Counted from the stretch's first letter, positions 32,473 through 43,082 are shown. The stretch is DNA of 43,082 bases from Chromera velia (GCA_018398765.1 JAHBMJ010000695.1:1-43082); one strand, 5' to 3'. The notes: generated from the sequence alone by a model not told the origin. Made by a program: numbers and translations.

Positions 32473-35255
32473 GTCGACGGGAAAAGGAGTGAGGCCCCTC
32501 GCATTATCAGGGGGGGGACGACTGTCCGATATCTTTGGCATGGGAGTTCCCTTTCGAGCATTCGTGCAGGAGGGTGGATCGAAAAGAAAAAGAGCTATGG
32601 TCTCGCTCCGGGTCCCGGAAGAAAAGTGTGTCGATTATGCATGGGGTTATTGTTCTGCATGGGCGTCTGAGACCCTATGTACAAGTCTTGGCCGATCCGA
32701 CTCATCGTTTTTTTTCTTTATGTGATCCACACGTACGGATTCAAACATGCGTCTCCTCCAGCACATACATGAAGAAGTTTGAGCGCCCTGCAGGGAGGCG
32801 TCTTTTTTTTTGTTTGGCACACACGAGAGGTTCCATGCCTGCAGTTCGTTGCTGAGAGCGATCGTGCATTCAGTGCATGCCTTGCCTCTGATTTGGTTTC
32901 CCTCCGCGATGATTGAAGGCATCTGAAGCCCTTTATCGTCGCAGTTGGGCGCTCCTTTGCTAGCTCCTTTGAGACCTTTTTTCCCTCCAGCCTTTTTCCG
33001 ATCGACGGCCGGGTGCACGTCAAATCACAAAATTCTGCATAAAAAAGAAACCCAGCGAGAAGAAGATTCCTTCTGCTTGAGTTTGCCGACTGAGCGATCG
33101 GCGTGTGCAAGTCTATTTCGGCCCATTTTCGGCTTTTTTTGCTGGTTTGACTCAAAGACCTCAAGTGAGGAAGTCTTTCGATCATTGTTGTATTGCGGGA
33201 CCTCCTTCGTGCATCTGTTGTGAACTAACTTTCTTTTTTTTTCTTTTTGGTTCTGCATGTTCTTCTCGATGTTCTGTGTTAATTGTCGTTTCCATGTGCT
33301 TGTTCCTTCGTCTTTCCCTCTTTGCCCTAGCTGCATTCCTTTCTTTTCTACTCGCGCTTTTTGTGAAGAATTAATTCCTTTGTGCCTCCCTTCCTCACGG
33401 TGTTCATGTGTTTCTTCTTTGCGCGTAGTGTCTGTGTATCAAGGTCCCTGCCTGTGCTTTCTTTTCACAATCAGTCAACCAAATCCGTCGGGTCTCAGAC
33501 TGCGCCTTTTTTGCGTTGTTGCTTTTTTGTGTGTATGTTCCCTGACTCGATCGGCTGAGTGGTCCTTACATGCATGCATCGAGCATTCTGACCGAGTAGG
33601 TCGAAGCAGATTCTCGATCATACAACATTCAGCAAGGACCTCAGAGGTTTAAAAAACCTAATTGGTGGTTACAGGGACGCGAATTCATGCTTGACGATCG
33701 CCGTGCCGCCACTATGCGTTGGTGTCAAGCCGATCGAAAGGCATTGAACGTGTCTATTTGCTTCGTAAGCTACTTGACAAGATGCTGTGTTGATTCCGTG
33801 TACTCGTTTAAGCTTCAAGTTGGCTCTGAACTAGTCTGAAGCAAGACAAAAGAAGACTGAGTGATAAATTTTGGCAATGCTCTTGACAAAATCAATTTCC
33901 TCATCGTACACAACGTTATAAATTGAAAGGTTGCACAAAAGATACCATGATTAACCATGATATATAATTGACTAAGCCCTGGATTATATAGTTTCTATTC
34001 TATAGCTGTATGTATTTAGAGCTGTATGGCATTTAAATATATTTAAAAAGAAATTAGAACTTATGATGTTAAATTTTAATTTTTAAAATGCATAGTCTTT
34101 GTCCAGTAATCTTTTTCTCTAGTATTTAAATCACTTAGTGTTCACTTCCGGTCACCATCGTTACTAGCATCGTAAGGGGTTGAATTGCTGTGATCCACCC
34201 AGTAGTGCTGAATGCGACGCGAGCTAGATCACAAGTCATAATTAGGTATGGATAGCTATTGTATCATATGGGGATCGCATTTGATTTTGACGTTCCAAAA
34301 AAAAATGGTATCAATAATTTTAATACTGCGATAAAATTTTAAGCGACAACAATTAGTGTACAAGCCTAAAACCTCAGGCTACAATGATCAAACACTGTCT
34401 AATAGACTAACACTGTCAGGTTTATTCTTAATTAATAATTCTTAAAACTAAAAAGTTTTTGTGAAAAGATAAAATCTTATCCTGAGCCCCCCCTGGATAA
34501 GATAGGATACGATTTATGTCCTGGGTGCATCCGAGGACTACTGTCTGTATTAGTATATATAAAAGGCGTACATAATAAATTTCACATAAAATCGATCTAA
34601 TGTTTTTAAAAAACGAACTTTACGTAAGAAAATCGGTTTTCAAACGTTCAGAATAGTTCAAAAAACTAATTTAAACTGTAATTAAACTAGGGTTTGCTGC
34701 GCTAATCCTCGGTCCTATAAAAAAAGTGAACATTGTAATGGGAAGAAGCAGAACCTTTTAAAAAAAATTAGGTTAAGTCCACCCCTTATATATGGTGACG
34801 TAACATGCATAAGAAAGACCCCAATCATCAATCCGATTACGACAATTTACGAACATAGTGACTTCGCAGCGGTACTTAAAAATAATTCATGCGCACCAAA
34901 AATTTTTAATTTTGCAAATTTCCGATGTACTTTTGGGGGTTTTGGAGGCACCCGAGCTCATCCGAGCTGCCGGCCCTCCGAGGACGACAAACTAAATTCT
35001 CGCACTCGCGCGCGCGCGAATGCGCGCGAACAAATTTACCTTGTTCATGTTTTAATATTTCGCGATCTGCATGCATCTATCTGTACATGCATGTGTGTAC
35101 GTATACATACACATGCACGTTCGGAGAAACACTGCATGCAGCAAGCATGTCCCTAGCTTGCTGGCTATCGCTTCCTCTATACAGATTAATGAAGCTGGTC
35201 CACGGGTCACCATGTTAGGGGACGAACCAGGAGATCTTCTATTCTCGTGGATTGT
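32473..35255. other. non-coding region with a large AT-rich island
   Basis: From 32473 to about 33650 there are only short unsupported open frames. From about 33650 to 34960 the sequence is strongly AT-rich with stops in all frames, the longest such island in the window. At 35003-35028 an alternating CG tract (CGCGCGCGCGAATGCGCGCG) precedes the start of the next gene by about 230 bases, which is the likely promoter region of that gene. Confidence 0.55.
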
Positions 35256-35511
35256 ATGAACAAGAGCCGGCAACTGAACAATCTGTCCGATCCTTCTTTG
35301 TTCACGAACGACTTCTTCAGCATTCTTAAGTCACTCTTTCTTGGGTCACAGTTGGGTGACCCTTTCAACTTCTGGACGCGTCTCACGGGGCACTCGACTT
35401 CCTTTCCGTTGGGGACCACACAGCATCAACCGACTCAGCTGGGAGAGACGCGCGGCCTTTCTTGCCTGCAATGTGAGTTCCCGCGTAGCGTAGCGGACGT
35501 CCCTGACTGTT

Positions 35512-35563
<52 letters not shown>

Positions 35564-37321
35564 GGACCTTTGTCAGACCGTCGGTTGCTCTGTGTAGATG
35601 CAGAAGCCTGCATGACTTATTTCAATGGGACAGATCATACAGTGAGTCACCGAGCGTAAAGAAATACGCAAGCTTGTTCACGTCAAATTAGCTTTCGGGT
35701 CCTTTCGCAGGACAAGATGCCGGAAGGCTTAGCTCCAGGAAGCTCCGAGGAGCCGATCCAGGTCAGTTGGGAAATCGGTTCTTTGATTCCAAAGTGCGTG
35801 GCAGGACAGTCACGTGTTCTTTGCATGCGCGAAGGGAGAACGATAGGGTCAACGAAAAGTGGTGCAGTACTTTTTTCCTTCAATTCCTCCCTCTTTCTCG
35901 CCTTAAAGATTGCTTTGCTCGGCTTGACTTCTCAGATACAACACGTGCGGCTACCTCTCGATCCGAATGCTTGCAGAAGAAGATCCCCAAAAACAAGCAG
36001 AAGAATCGAAAAGACAATGACGAACTGTAAGTTCAGGATCTGTTTCTGTTCTGTGTCTGTCTTGGTGCATTCAGATTGAAGTCGAATGTTGTTAGCAAGA
36101 AGGCAGAAAGGATGCAAGGCGTGAGAGACATTTCACAGGACCTCCTGAGAAGCACCTCGATGTATGTGCATTGGGGGTTTCCCTTTGAATGAGGTGTTTC
36201 TTGTCTTACAGAATTCAGTGCGTGGTTTGTTGGCGGATATTGGCGGCAGTATCCGAGAATATTTGGCATGCGTATATATGCCGGCATTCACTTGTTCAAG
36301 TACATTGTTCTGCTTCTGGACGATATTGGGGATGAGGCGATTTCCAAGCCTATTGTGCTGGTGGACGTGTTTTTTCTGAATGTGCGATGCAAAAGGACAA
36401 ATTGATGTATTCCGCTTGAAATGCAGGCCCGACGCCGCCAGAGAGGAGAAAAAGTGAGTGGGTCAGCGTTGATAAGTGGGTTGTGTGGGATCGTCGTCAT
36501 GAATAGCAAATCACCTTCTTCTGCTCGTGAAAATATGCCAACCAACGAGAGGTGGTGTAAAAGGAAGCTCACTTTGAGAAGGAAGAGGCTGCTGCTCCAA
36601 AGAGAAAGAAATCCGGAATTTGGACCGTCTATACACGGAAAAGGCCCATTTGGAACGTTTTGTTTTTTTTTTCCTTCATCTCCTTCGACAGTTACAAAGA
36701 AGTCAGGAAAAGAGGCACTAAAAGAGTTGCTGCAAGCTGTGAAAATAGACCAACGAAAAAAAACGACCCGGTCGATGATGACCTAAAGTTGGGTTCTTTT
36801 GAGCCACAATTCGAGGGAGTATGCCAATCTCGTCAGAGATTCGGTCAGAAACCACAATAGCGTCTGATAGAGCTACATCAGACATCCATAGTGCGCAATC
36901 TCTCGAAGGCGGCGCGTCCACCTCCATGGGACTGGTTGGCCCTCAACTCTCTGAGGCCGTTGGCCCTCCGCGAGATCATCGACATATCCGACCACTTGGA
37001 TCTTCTCAAGCGCAACCGGTAGGCTGTTCATGATTTCTAGCCCCCTTCTTTTCCCAATGTGGGTGTCCCCTGCGCACAAAAGGGGGTGGAAGCGGAAGTG
37101 TGCTCTGCGCGGCCATCCGGTTTCTGCAGAAAAAGTTGAAGTAATTCAACGGGACACTTACAGAGAGGCAAAAGTCGGGGAAGGGCTCCATCGAAGCCAG
37201 TGCCAGGGCAGGAGTGCCTGAGAAGCATCATGGTTTCACGAAAGTCGTTTCATGAGTGGTTGCATTTACGTGTCTCAGAATCTGTGAGTGAGTGAGTGTG
37301 AGTGAGTGAATGAGTGAGTGA

Positions 37322-37374
<53 letters not shown>

Positions 37375-38831
37375 AGAGACAGAGACAGAGAGAGAGACAG
37401 ACAGACGGAGACATAGGGAGACAGAGAGACAGAGAGCCAGAGAGAGTTCTGATTCCCCAGATAGACAGATGGATGGACTGCGCGTTTCGCTCTCTCGCAT
37501 TCATTTCATCTTTGTATTCATCCTTTGAATCTTATACACTCAAGAAGTCGAAGCGCCCAGAGACAGATAAGCACTCACAGAGACAAACTCATTGAAGATA
37601 CGCAATTTCTTTTTGCTATTCTTCTCGCTGATTCAATCAAAGCACCACGACACTTTTCTGTTTCTGCCGCAACCTCATTGACGTTTCTTGGCTGAAGTCG
37701 TTCATGTCTGAATCCGAGAGATGGGTGAAGAGAGAAACCTAGGAAAGATAGATTGATCTCATGTGCAAGCTGGCGAACTCCTAGGATAGAACGTAAGGTC
37801 TCCACTAATCCCCTTCCCCTCTGCGTGTCTGCTTCCCCCTTTGCCTGCAACACTATTCCGACCAAATGTGGGACAAAAACCGAGCTCGGTGACTAATGCC
37901 AAACGCGACGCGCCCCCCCAGGGAGGATCTCTTTCTTCACCTCTTCTCTTTTCGAGAGGTCAGGAAGTTTCTCTTTTCGAGAGGTCAGGAAGTGTATCCC
38001 GCTCTTTTCTTCTCCCCTGCTCGTTCTTTCAAGTTGTTTCTCCCTGCCAACCTATCCGCCCTCTAGCCTGTATACAGTGCAACCTGTCCAATGCGATGCC
38101 ATCTCGATCACCCTCTCTGCCTGTCAGCCTTCTGGACTTTCCTGTCTGCTTCTTCCATAGCTTTCTGCCTCCTCTCTCAAATTCACTGTTTGAGTCGGAA
38201 TCACTGTTTAATGACGTGGATCAACAGAGGACCGTCAAAGGCAACCACCCCTCCAAGCAGTCACTTCGATGTCTTTTGTTGTGCGTTCAGGCCGGCAACG
38301 ACGTTCTGGAGCTCTTTTTGGAGACCATTGCAGCGGAGCGCGGGACAGTCGGCCCCTGCCAGTGGGACCCCGACGGCGCTCTGAGAAAAGGGTTCTGACG
38401 CACGCAGCATCGGGAGCTGCTGCATTTGTCACCTTCTATGCAGAAGAGATCAAAATGCTGAGACCGGGTCGAAAATGAAATTGAATCAAGCAAAAGGAAG
38501 ATTGTGCGCAGTTTTGATGTTACTGATGGAAAGAGATTGCGACGGCTGCTGTCCGTTGAATCAAAACTGTGCTCCTGCTCTGAGATGCTGTTGTGTTCGC
38601 CTGCAGGAAGGAAACTTTGATTAAGCGGCAGGAGGAGATCTCTGAGTCTTCCAACGAGACCTCCGATCTTTCCTCTGATGTATGTAGGTAGACTTTCAGA
38701 CTTTTGCACCGGCTCTTCGCCCTTTTTCCCTTCAGCCTTTTTTTCCCTTGGCCACTATGATCCCGAATCCCTCAACCCATGCAGCCTTCTCTTTTTCTGT
38801 CCGACTTTCTTTTTCTCTTCCTCTCTCCCTC

Positions 38832-38877
<46 letters not shown>

Positions 38878-39452
38878 TGTGTGTGTGTGTGTGTGCGTGT
38901 ATGCATGCGGCTTCGTGTGCCTCTCTGTCGCTAAGCCTTTGTTCTTTTTTTCTCTTCCCGCCTCTTCTTTTCGGAGTTTTTGTTCCACTTTTCCAGTTCC
39001 CCCCACATTCGTTTTCCGGAATTCTGCTCTCTGAATTGTTCTACTTGTCTGAGCGCAATGATAAGCTTCTTTTGGTGTCACTGGATCTTCGTTCTTCGCG
39101 GTCGTTTTCGAACGTCTTTTCTTTGTATGCGTTCTTCCTCCCGCAGTCGTCGGAGACGGACGACGAGGATGCGTTCCCTCGCAGGCGCCAGAAAACTCTT
39201 TGCACGGGAATCCTGAAATTGGTGCCAGACTTCAATTATTTTGCTCTGTGGGAATACGCCTACTGGATGATTCTCGACCACCCCGACGAAAGGAACGACG
39301 AATTGTTGCTACAGAAATTATGGACCGCCATTACCCTGAGAAGAAATTCCAAAAGTCTGTCGGCCCTTCTGAAGAGAGAGAATGACCTGCGTTCTCTGAG
39401 GATTGCATGGGAAGGAGAAGAGCAGACAAAGAGAGAAAGAATACAAAATTAG
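35256..39452 (+). CDS. multi-exon protein of unknown function
   Basis: The 5' exons join in phase: 35256-35472 (ATG, MNKSRQLNNLSDPSLFTND), 35598-35641, 35711-35761 (DKMPEGLAPGSSEEPIQ), 35977-36026 (basic, KKIPKNKQKNRKDNDEL), 36075-36161 (KSNVVSKKAERMQGVRDIS), 36219-36381 and 36427-36453. Exon 36219 reads AWFVGGYWRQYPRIFGMRIY, then HLFKYIVLLLDDIGDEAISK and PIVLVDVFFLN. Between 36454 and 38290 the structure is uncertain; a likely exon is 36861-37018 (ALNSLRPLALREIIDISDHL). The 3' exons again join: 38291-38391 (AGNDVLELFLETIAAERG), 38607-38679 (acidic, KRQEEISESSNETSDLSSD) and 39147-39452, ending DFNYFALWEYAYWMILDHP, DERNDELLLQKLWTAITLRR and TAG. The mixture of helical, basic and acidic Ser segments suggests an intracellular, perhaps nuclear, protein. 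I do not recognise a family. The 5' and 3' groups could be two genes. Confidence 0.55.
37277..37422 (+). repeat. compound (GAGT)n-(GT)n-(GA)n microsatellite
   Basis: A (GAGT)n tract at about 37284-37328 passes into (GT)n to about 37351, then (GA)n and GACAGA repeats to about 37422. It lies in the unresolved middle of the unknown gene and is almost certainly intronic. Confidence 0.9.
37945..37993 (+). repeat. two-copy 24-bp tandem repeat (period 25)
   Basis: TCTCTTTTCGAGAGGTCAGG plus AAGT occurs at 37945-37968 and 37970-37993 without mismatch, one T between. Each copy contains the small hairpin CTCTTTTCGAGAG. It lies in the uncertain middle of the unknown gene. Confidence 0.9.
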
Positions 39453-39456
39453 CTAG

Positions 39457-39821
39457 ATGGTTCCAAAGGCCCGACAGAAGACCTGGTCGCCTTCTTCATG
39501 CACACTAACATGGAACGAGGTTGCCAGCAAGGCTAGTAGCGAGGTTCATGAAAAAAATGGTCGTGCAGCCGACTTAGAGAAGGGAAAACAGAATTGTTTG
39601 GGACGTGTGCAGGCCGTCCCCGCGTGTCCCCATCTGGTCATACTTCCCGTTTCCCCGTCTCTTTCTCTGCAGGTGAGAGCTGGTACGGTACTTCGATCGG
39701 TCAAGTTGAATCAATACCGGACAATGCCAGTGCTTCTAGTCATGTTTATGCCAATGAATTTTCTCAGGAGCCTGCTGGACAGTGTCACAGTGGATGGAAG
39801 GTGCTGCCCCCTAGGCAGTGA
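39457..39821 (+). CDS. two-exon ORF four bases after the previous stop (possible alternative 3' end)
   Basis: ATG 39457 opens MVPKARQKTWSPSSCTLTWN, EVASKASSEVHEKNGRAADL and EKGKQNCLG, ending at donor C|GTGTGC (39604) in phase 1. The acceptor TCTCTGCAG gives exon 39673-39821 in matching phase: ESWYGTSIGQVESIPDNASA, SSHVYANEFSQEPAGQCHSG, then a stop. It encodes 98 residues of ordinary composition. It could be the true C-terminus of the upstream gene reached by a splice I did not find, a second cistron, or chance. No family is recognised. Confidence 0.35.
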
Positions 39822-40840
39822 CTCACTTAAGTACTAGTGGTGCAGCAGTGACTCAATTAAAAAAAAAAAGAAGCGCAACCGTGTGTTTGAGAAATAGGTT
39901 TGACTTTCGTGCATATAGGGTTGAGCCGAAGTTGACAACGCCGTGCTTTAGGTTTTTACTAAGGTTTTTATATAGAAGAAAACGGTATAGTGGTATGAAT
40001 GTGTAGGCATTAATTTGATCTGAATGAAAGTTAAATTTATGTTCAAAAGGTAATTAAAGCTGAAGCTTGTCAAAAAACTTATAAAAACTTGTTTGAAACT
40101 AAGAACTAATATACAAAAGGTGGATTCAGAACTTGTTTTCTACATAAACAACGTAGGAATTCTAGGTAGGAATTTTTTTTTTTTGAGAAAGGGGGTTAGA
40201 CTTAAAATTAACAATTTTATAAGTCAGATTTTTTTCCCCCGATAAACATATTAAACGTTCCTACTGGACTTTGCTACATGTACTTTAATATTTTTATGGC
40301 ATCTCTCAAAATTATTAGACTACGGTAGTAACTAACTTTAGACCCAGCTTTAAACGGTTATAGACCCTATTATTAAAGTTACTTCGTTAATACCGGACCG
40401 TTATATACATGCAAGCAACTCTTAAAGTCTAAGTATAGCACTTTTTTGGAGGAAGGCGGGAAGAAAATGAGAAGAAAGAAGTTATAGTGGTCATCTAAGT
40501 GGTGGCCTAGTATATCACTATATGCCTACTAACATTGCCTAGCTATATGCATTCATGCAATTCGATCAATAAAGATATGTACACAGAGTAGGGGAAAAAA
40601 GATATTATGAGGTTATTGTAAGTGATTTAGGTTTAAAAGTCTAAATATAAGTTGTTAGCCCTTCACTTATGACAATCCGAGTCGGTCATAAAAACCAGAT
40701 CAAAGGAGGACACAAGTGAAAAAGTGCTAAAAATACATAGAGACACTTAGAGAGTGTTGCAAAACTTTTTCATGTCTACTTTGTACGTTTGTTTGAAAGC
40801 GCCGCTAGAAGCCGCGCCACCTCAGCACCTGCCACCAGGC
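39822..40840. other. AT-rich convergent spacer
   Basis: This spacer lies between the plus-strand unknown gene and the stop of the minus-strand RlmI-like gene. From about 39855 to 40760 the sequence is strongly AT-rich with no open frame worth reporting. No inverted-repeat element as clear as the one at 17.7 kb was seen. Confidence 0.6.
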
Positions 40841-43027
40841 TCAGAAAGCATCACGCGAATGCACAACTTCAAAGATAAGGCCAACAAGATTTCTGCAACC
40901 TCTTATTGAAAGAACACACGGGTGGTCCGGGGGGGGGAAGAACTCAGAAAGCACCCGGCCTGCAGAGACGCAAAGTTTAGCGGGGAGGGAAAGTAGAACC
41001 ACGAGGAAAGGGCAAGTCGTGCGACTTCCAGTGCGACCTCCAAGAGGTATGAGTTATGGAGCTCCATAGAAAGCAGGATGATTGCTTTCTGATGGAAAAG
41101 CGTACGTGCAATTGGTAGGTAAACTTTCCACGGTTGACAAATCCTCATGCAAATGCTACACACTTCCAACACTTCTGCACACACTTCTGGGCGTGAGAAA
41201 TATGGCAGGAAGACCACACTTGCAACACACTTTCACACAAAATTGGTGACAGACAGACCTCTCAATTTCTCTGCTGCGAGCGCCTCTGCCACTAGTGCCA
41301 TGGCAGAGTGGAGCCTCAAGAAGCTGGTTCCGAAGACGATACACAAAAGACCGCCATTACTCAGTACCTGCAGGCAATCAAACAAAGGAATTCTTTTTTT
41401 TTGGGGGGTAACACTCCCGAATAGATTCCCTTCTTTCTGTCTTGCTTTGTCTTTCCCTCTGTCTGTCTCTTTTTCGCTGTATCTTCTCGTTGCAGGTCGT
41501 CTTTTCTGTGTGCACTTCTTTCGTTAGTCTCACAATTTATTTTGTCCTTTATTCTTCGTTCCCCTTTATGACAGACCCGCATTCCATTTTCAGTTCTCCT
41601 CTCTTCCCTCAGAGCCTGAGCGAATCCGTCCCCTGCATGCATGCTGCGGTGTGAGAGCTCTGCTGACCTTTCCTGCACCTGCAATCATCTGCCTGTAGAG
41701 TTTCAGAGCCTCCATTTCCTGCACACAGACAGAAGACAGGAAGGGCGGGGGANGGGGGGGGGGGGGGGGGAGGGAGACAGACTGGTCATGGACAGGCAGT
41801 AAACCGCTCAATGAGAACTAAAACCAACCAAGGGGCTTGTCGTCACTCGCATCCATTCTATTTCGATCTCCCTCCCGCCACTCAAAAAATAAAGAACACC
41901 TGAAAGTTTTACCAAGAGAGAAGGTTTCAGTCTCTCCTCTTCACGGACTTCCTCCCAGCGGGTAGCAACGAAGTCCACGGTCCCTTCCATGCACTCACAA
42001 GCAACCTCGTCACTTTTAGGTGCAAGAAAAACGACCTTCTCGCTGATCACTCCCATCTCACCCTGCTCTCCACAGGCGCAAGGTCCGGAGGGTCAAGCAC
42101 GACCGCATCGAAGCGAGCTGCACGTACGTGTATGCAGAGAAATGGAGACGAAGGGGAAAGACGTGAAGCATAGCCCGATCGATGAAGGCAATTGTGTCCT
42201 GCCTGTACATCGAGGGACGGAAGGAAGGAAGGAAGGAAGGAAGGAAGGCAAATGCCGGGGAAGCGAGGGTCTCGTTTCGTGGTGATTGAACTCCTACCTT
42301 TGACCCCTCTTTCCATATTTTTGCATTTGATGACGATCTCAGCGTTGGTCTGAATCGCGTACATTAGTACAAGTCACAGCAGAGACGTTCAGAAGCGAGT
42401 CTAATCATTCCTTCTCCCACTCACTTCCATTCTGGGCCTCTTTTTCAAGAAGCCTCAGAGCGTCTCCCTTCTCGAAGCGCACTTGGTCCTCGACCCCCGA
42501 AAGACTTGCAGACACACGACCTGCAGCACCCACCAAGCAAGGAAGGGTGTGGAACGAAAAGAAACTGTGCACAGAAGTGCTTGGAAGAGACCTACAGGTT
42601 GCCGCCATAAGGCAAAAGGGAAAACCTATTGAAAAAACAGGCTCACAGAGTCAATCACTCGGAAAGGTCATTTGAAATATCAATCCTTTATCATGCGAAA
42701 GAGCCAGGTAGGGCAAGGATGAGAACGTTAAAGGACAGGTGACTAGCATCCGTGGGAACAAATCGCAAACAATTCAGAAGTTGAAAAGAGAAAAATGCCG
42801 TGGAGGCAGAGAGTTGAACACAAAAACAAAGCTCTAAGAGCATCCAACATTACTTGAGTACTTCCAAAAGCCCCAAACAAAAATTGTCCACTGACCAACC
42901 AAAAGTAACAGACGACCATTGGGTTTCCACACACAGAACTCTGCAGTCTGAGCGCGTTCTCGCGGCCTCGATGCCAAAAGCTGCACTCACACCGTCACGC
43001 AAAGAAAGATGCCGGTAGACGCCTACC
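40841..43027 (-). CDS. RlmI-like SAM-dependent RNA methyltransferase (5' end beyond window)
   Basis: Six exons join in phase: 43027-42900, 42520-42425, 42117-42062, 41718-41668, 41367-41259 and 40959-40841 (TGA). Reading order: SAAFGIEAARTRSDCRVLCV ending in an acidic E (motif I helix and the acidic end of strand 2), VEDQVRFEKGDALRLLEKEA (strand 3 and the GDa.rlL motif), RFDAVVLDPPDLAPVESR (the DPP motif IV of RlmI/C5-methyltransferases), EMEALKLYRQMIAGAGK, VLSNGGLLCIVFGTSFLRLH (the GG strand 5), and the C-terminal EFFPPPDHPCVLSIRGC (the DHP motif near the end of RlmI-like enzymes). Bacterial RlmI methylates 23S rRNA cytosine C5; the target here, cytosolic or organellar, cannot be told because the N-terminus, including any targeting peptide or PUA domain, is outside. 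Residual uncertainty is highest in the first exon. A G-run with an N at 41753 lies in the intron 41719-42061. Confidence 0.65.
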
Positions 43028-43082
43028 CTGCATTCCACCCCCTCCCTAGCCCGCCCTCTCCCCCCCTGCCCCCCCCCCCCCC

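Noticed and set aside
31429-32670. A 413-codon plus-strand open frame
   Set aside because: It is mostly translated (CT)n, (CCTT)n and (TTTC)n simple sequence, and its first part lies in the duplicated block. No motif or splice support.
37575-37865. Minus-strand ORF reading VETLRSILGVRQLAHEINLS
   Set aside because: Composition looks protein-like, but it lies opposite the plus-strand unknown gene between its 5' and 3' exon groups, has no clear start or splice sites, and no recognised motif.

Overview
The window looks like a piece of nuclear genome from an intron-rich, single-celled eukaryote. No gene is readable as one open frame: each is assembled from exons of 27 to about 2100 bases, joined by introns with GT..AG ends, almost all acceptors ending in TGCAG. 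Base composition is near 50% GC in genes with AT-rich islands between them. Introns are packed with (CT)n, (GT)n, (GGAA)n and (TTCC)n tracts, and the heptamer TGCATGC recurs. This texture is what I would expect of a chromerid alga (Chromera velia-like alveolate). The organism is an inference, not something the sequence states. All exon joins were found by reading splice sites, frame phase and family motifs by hand; no search was run.

Layout, left to right. (1) 1-7544, minus strand: an RGG-box bromodomain protein, reading off the left edge. (2) 7545-8317: divergent spacer. (3) 8318-10333, plus: a Sec14-like CRAL-TRIO lipid-binding protein in three exons, with a foldback insertion and a duplicated splice donor in intron 1. 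(4) 10334-14179: no gene seen; AT-rich core near 12.7-13.25 kb. (5) 14180-16758, plus: three phase-compatible exons of a small coiled-coil protein, 3' end not found. (6) 16759-18302: AT-rich, with a MITE-like inverted-repeat element. (7) 18303-24646, minus: a complete WDR6/Trm734-type WD40 protein in seven exons. (8) 24647-25647: short tandem repeat and AT-rich spacer. (9) 25648-27639, minus: two-exon protein with a YrhK-like membrane domain. (10) 27640-28268: divergent spacer. (11) 28269-29368, plus: a class I SAM methyltransferase with an in-frame TAG before its last strand. (12) 29369-35255: no convincing gene; contains a 680-base exact duplication joined by an N (probable assembly artefact), long pyrimidine tracts and an AT-rich island. 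(13) 35256-39452, plus: a many-exon gene of unknown function, followed four bases after its stop by a second phase-coherent two-exon ORF. (14) 39822-40840: AT-rich spacer. (15) 40841-43027, minus: an RlmI-like RNA methyltransferase, 5' end beyond the right edge.

The genes do not form a pathway in the bacterial sense. Two of them (WDR6-like scaffold, RlmI-like enzyme) point to RNA modification, one to chromatin reading, one to lipid transfer; this is ordinary eukaryotic gene order. I see no bacterial operon, CRISPR array, prophage, tRNA or rRNA gene. The most unusual items are the duplicated donor with a foldback insert, the TAG-interrupted high-GC3 methyltransferase, the unassigned gene at 35-39 kb, and the recurrent ~25-bp tandem duplications.
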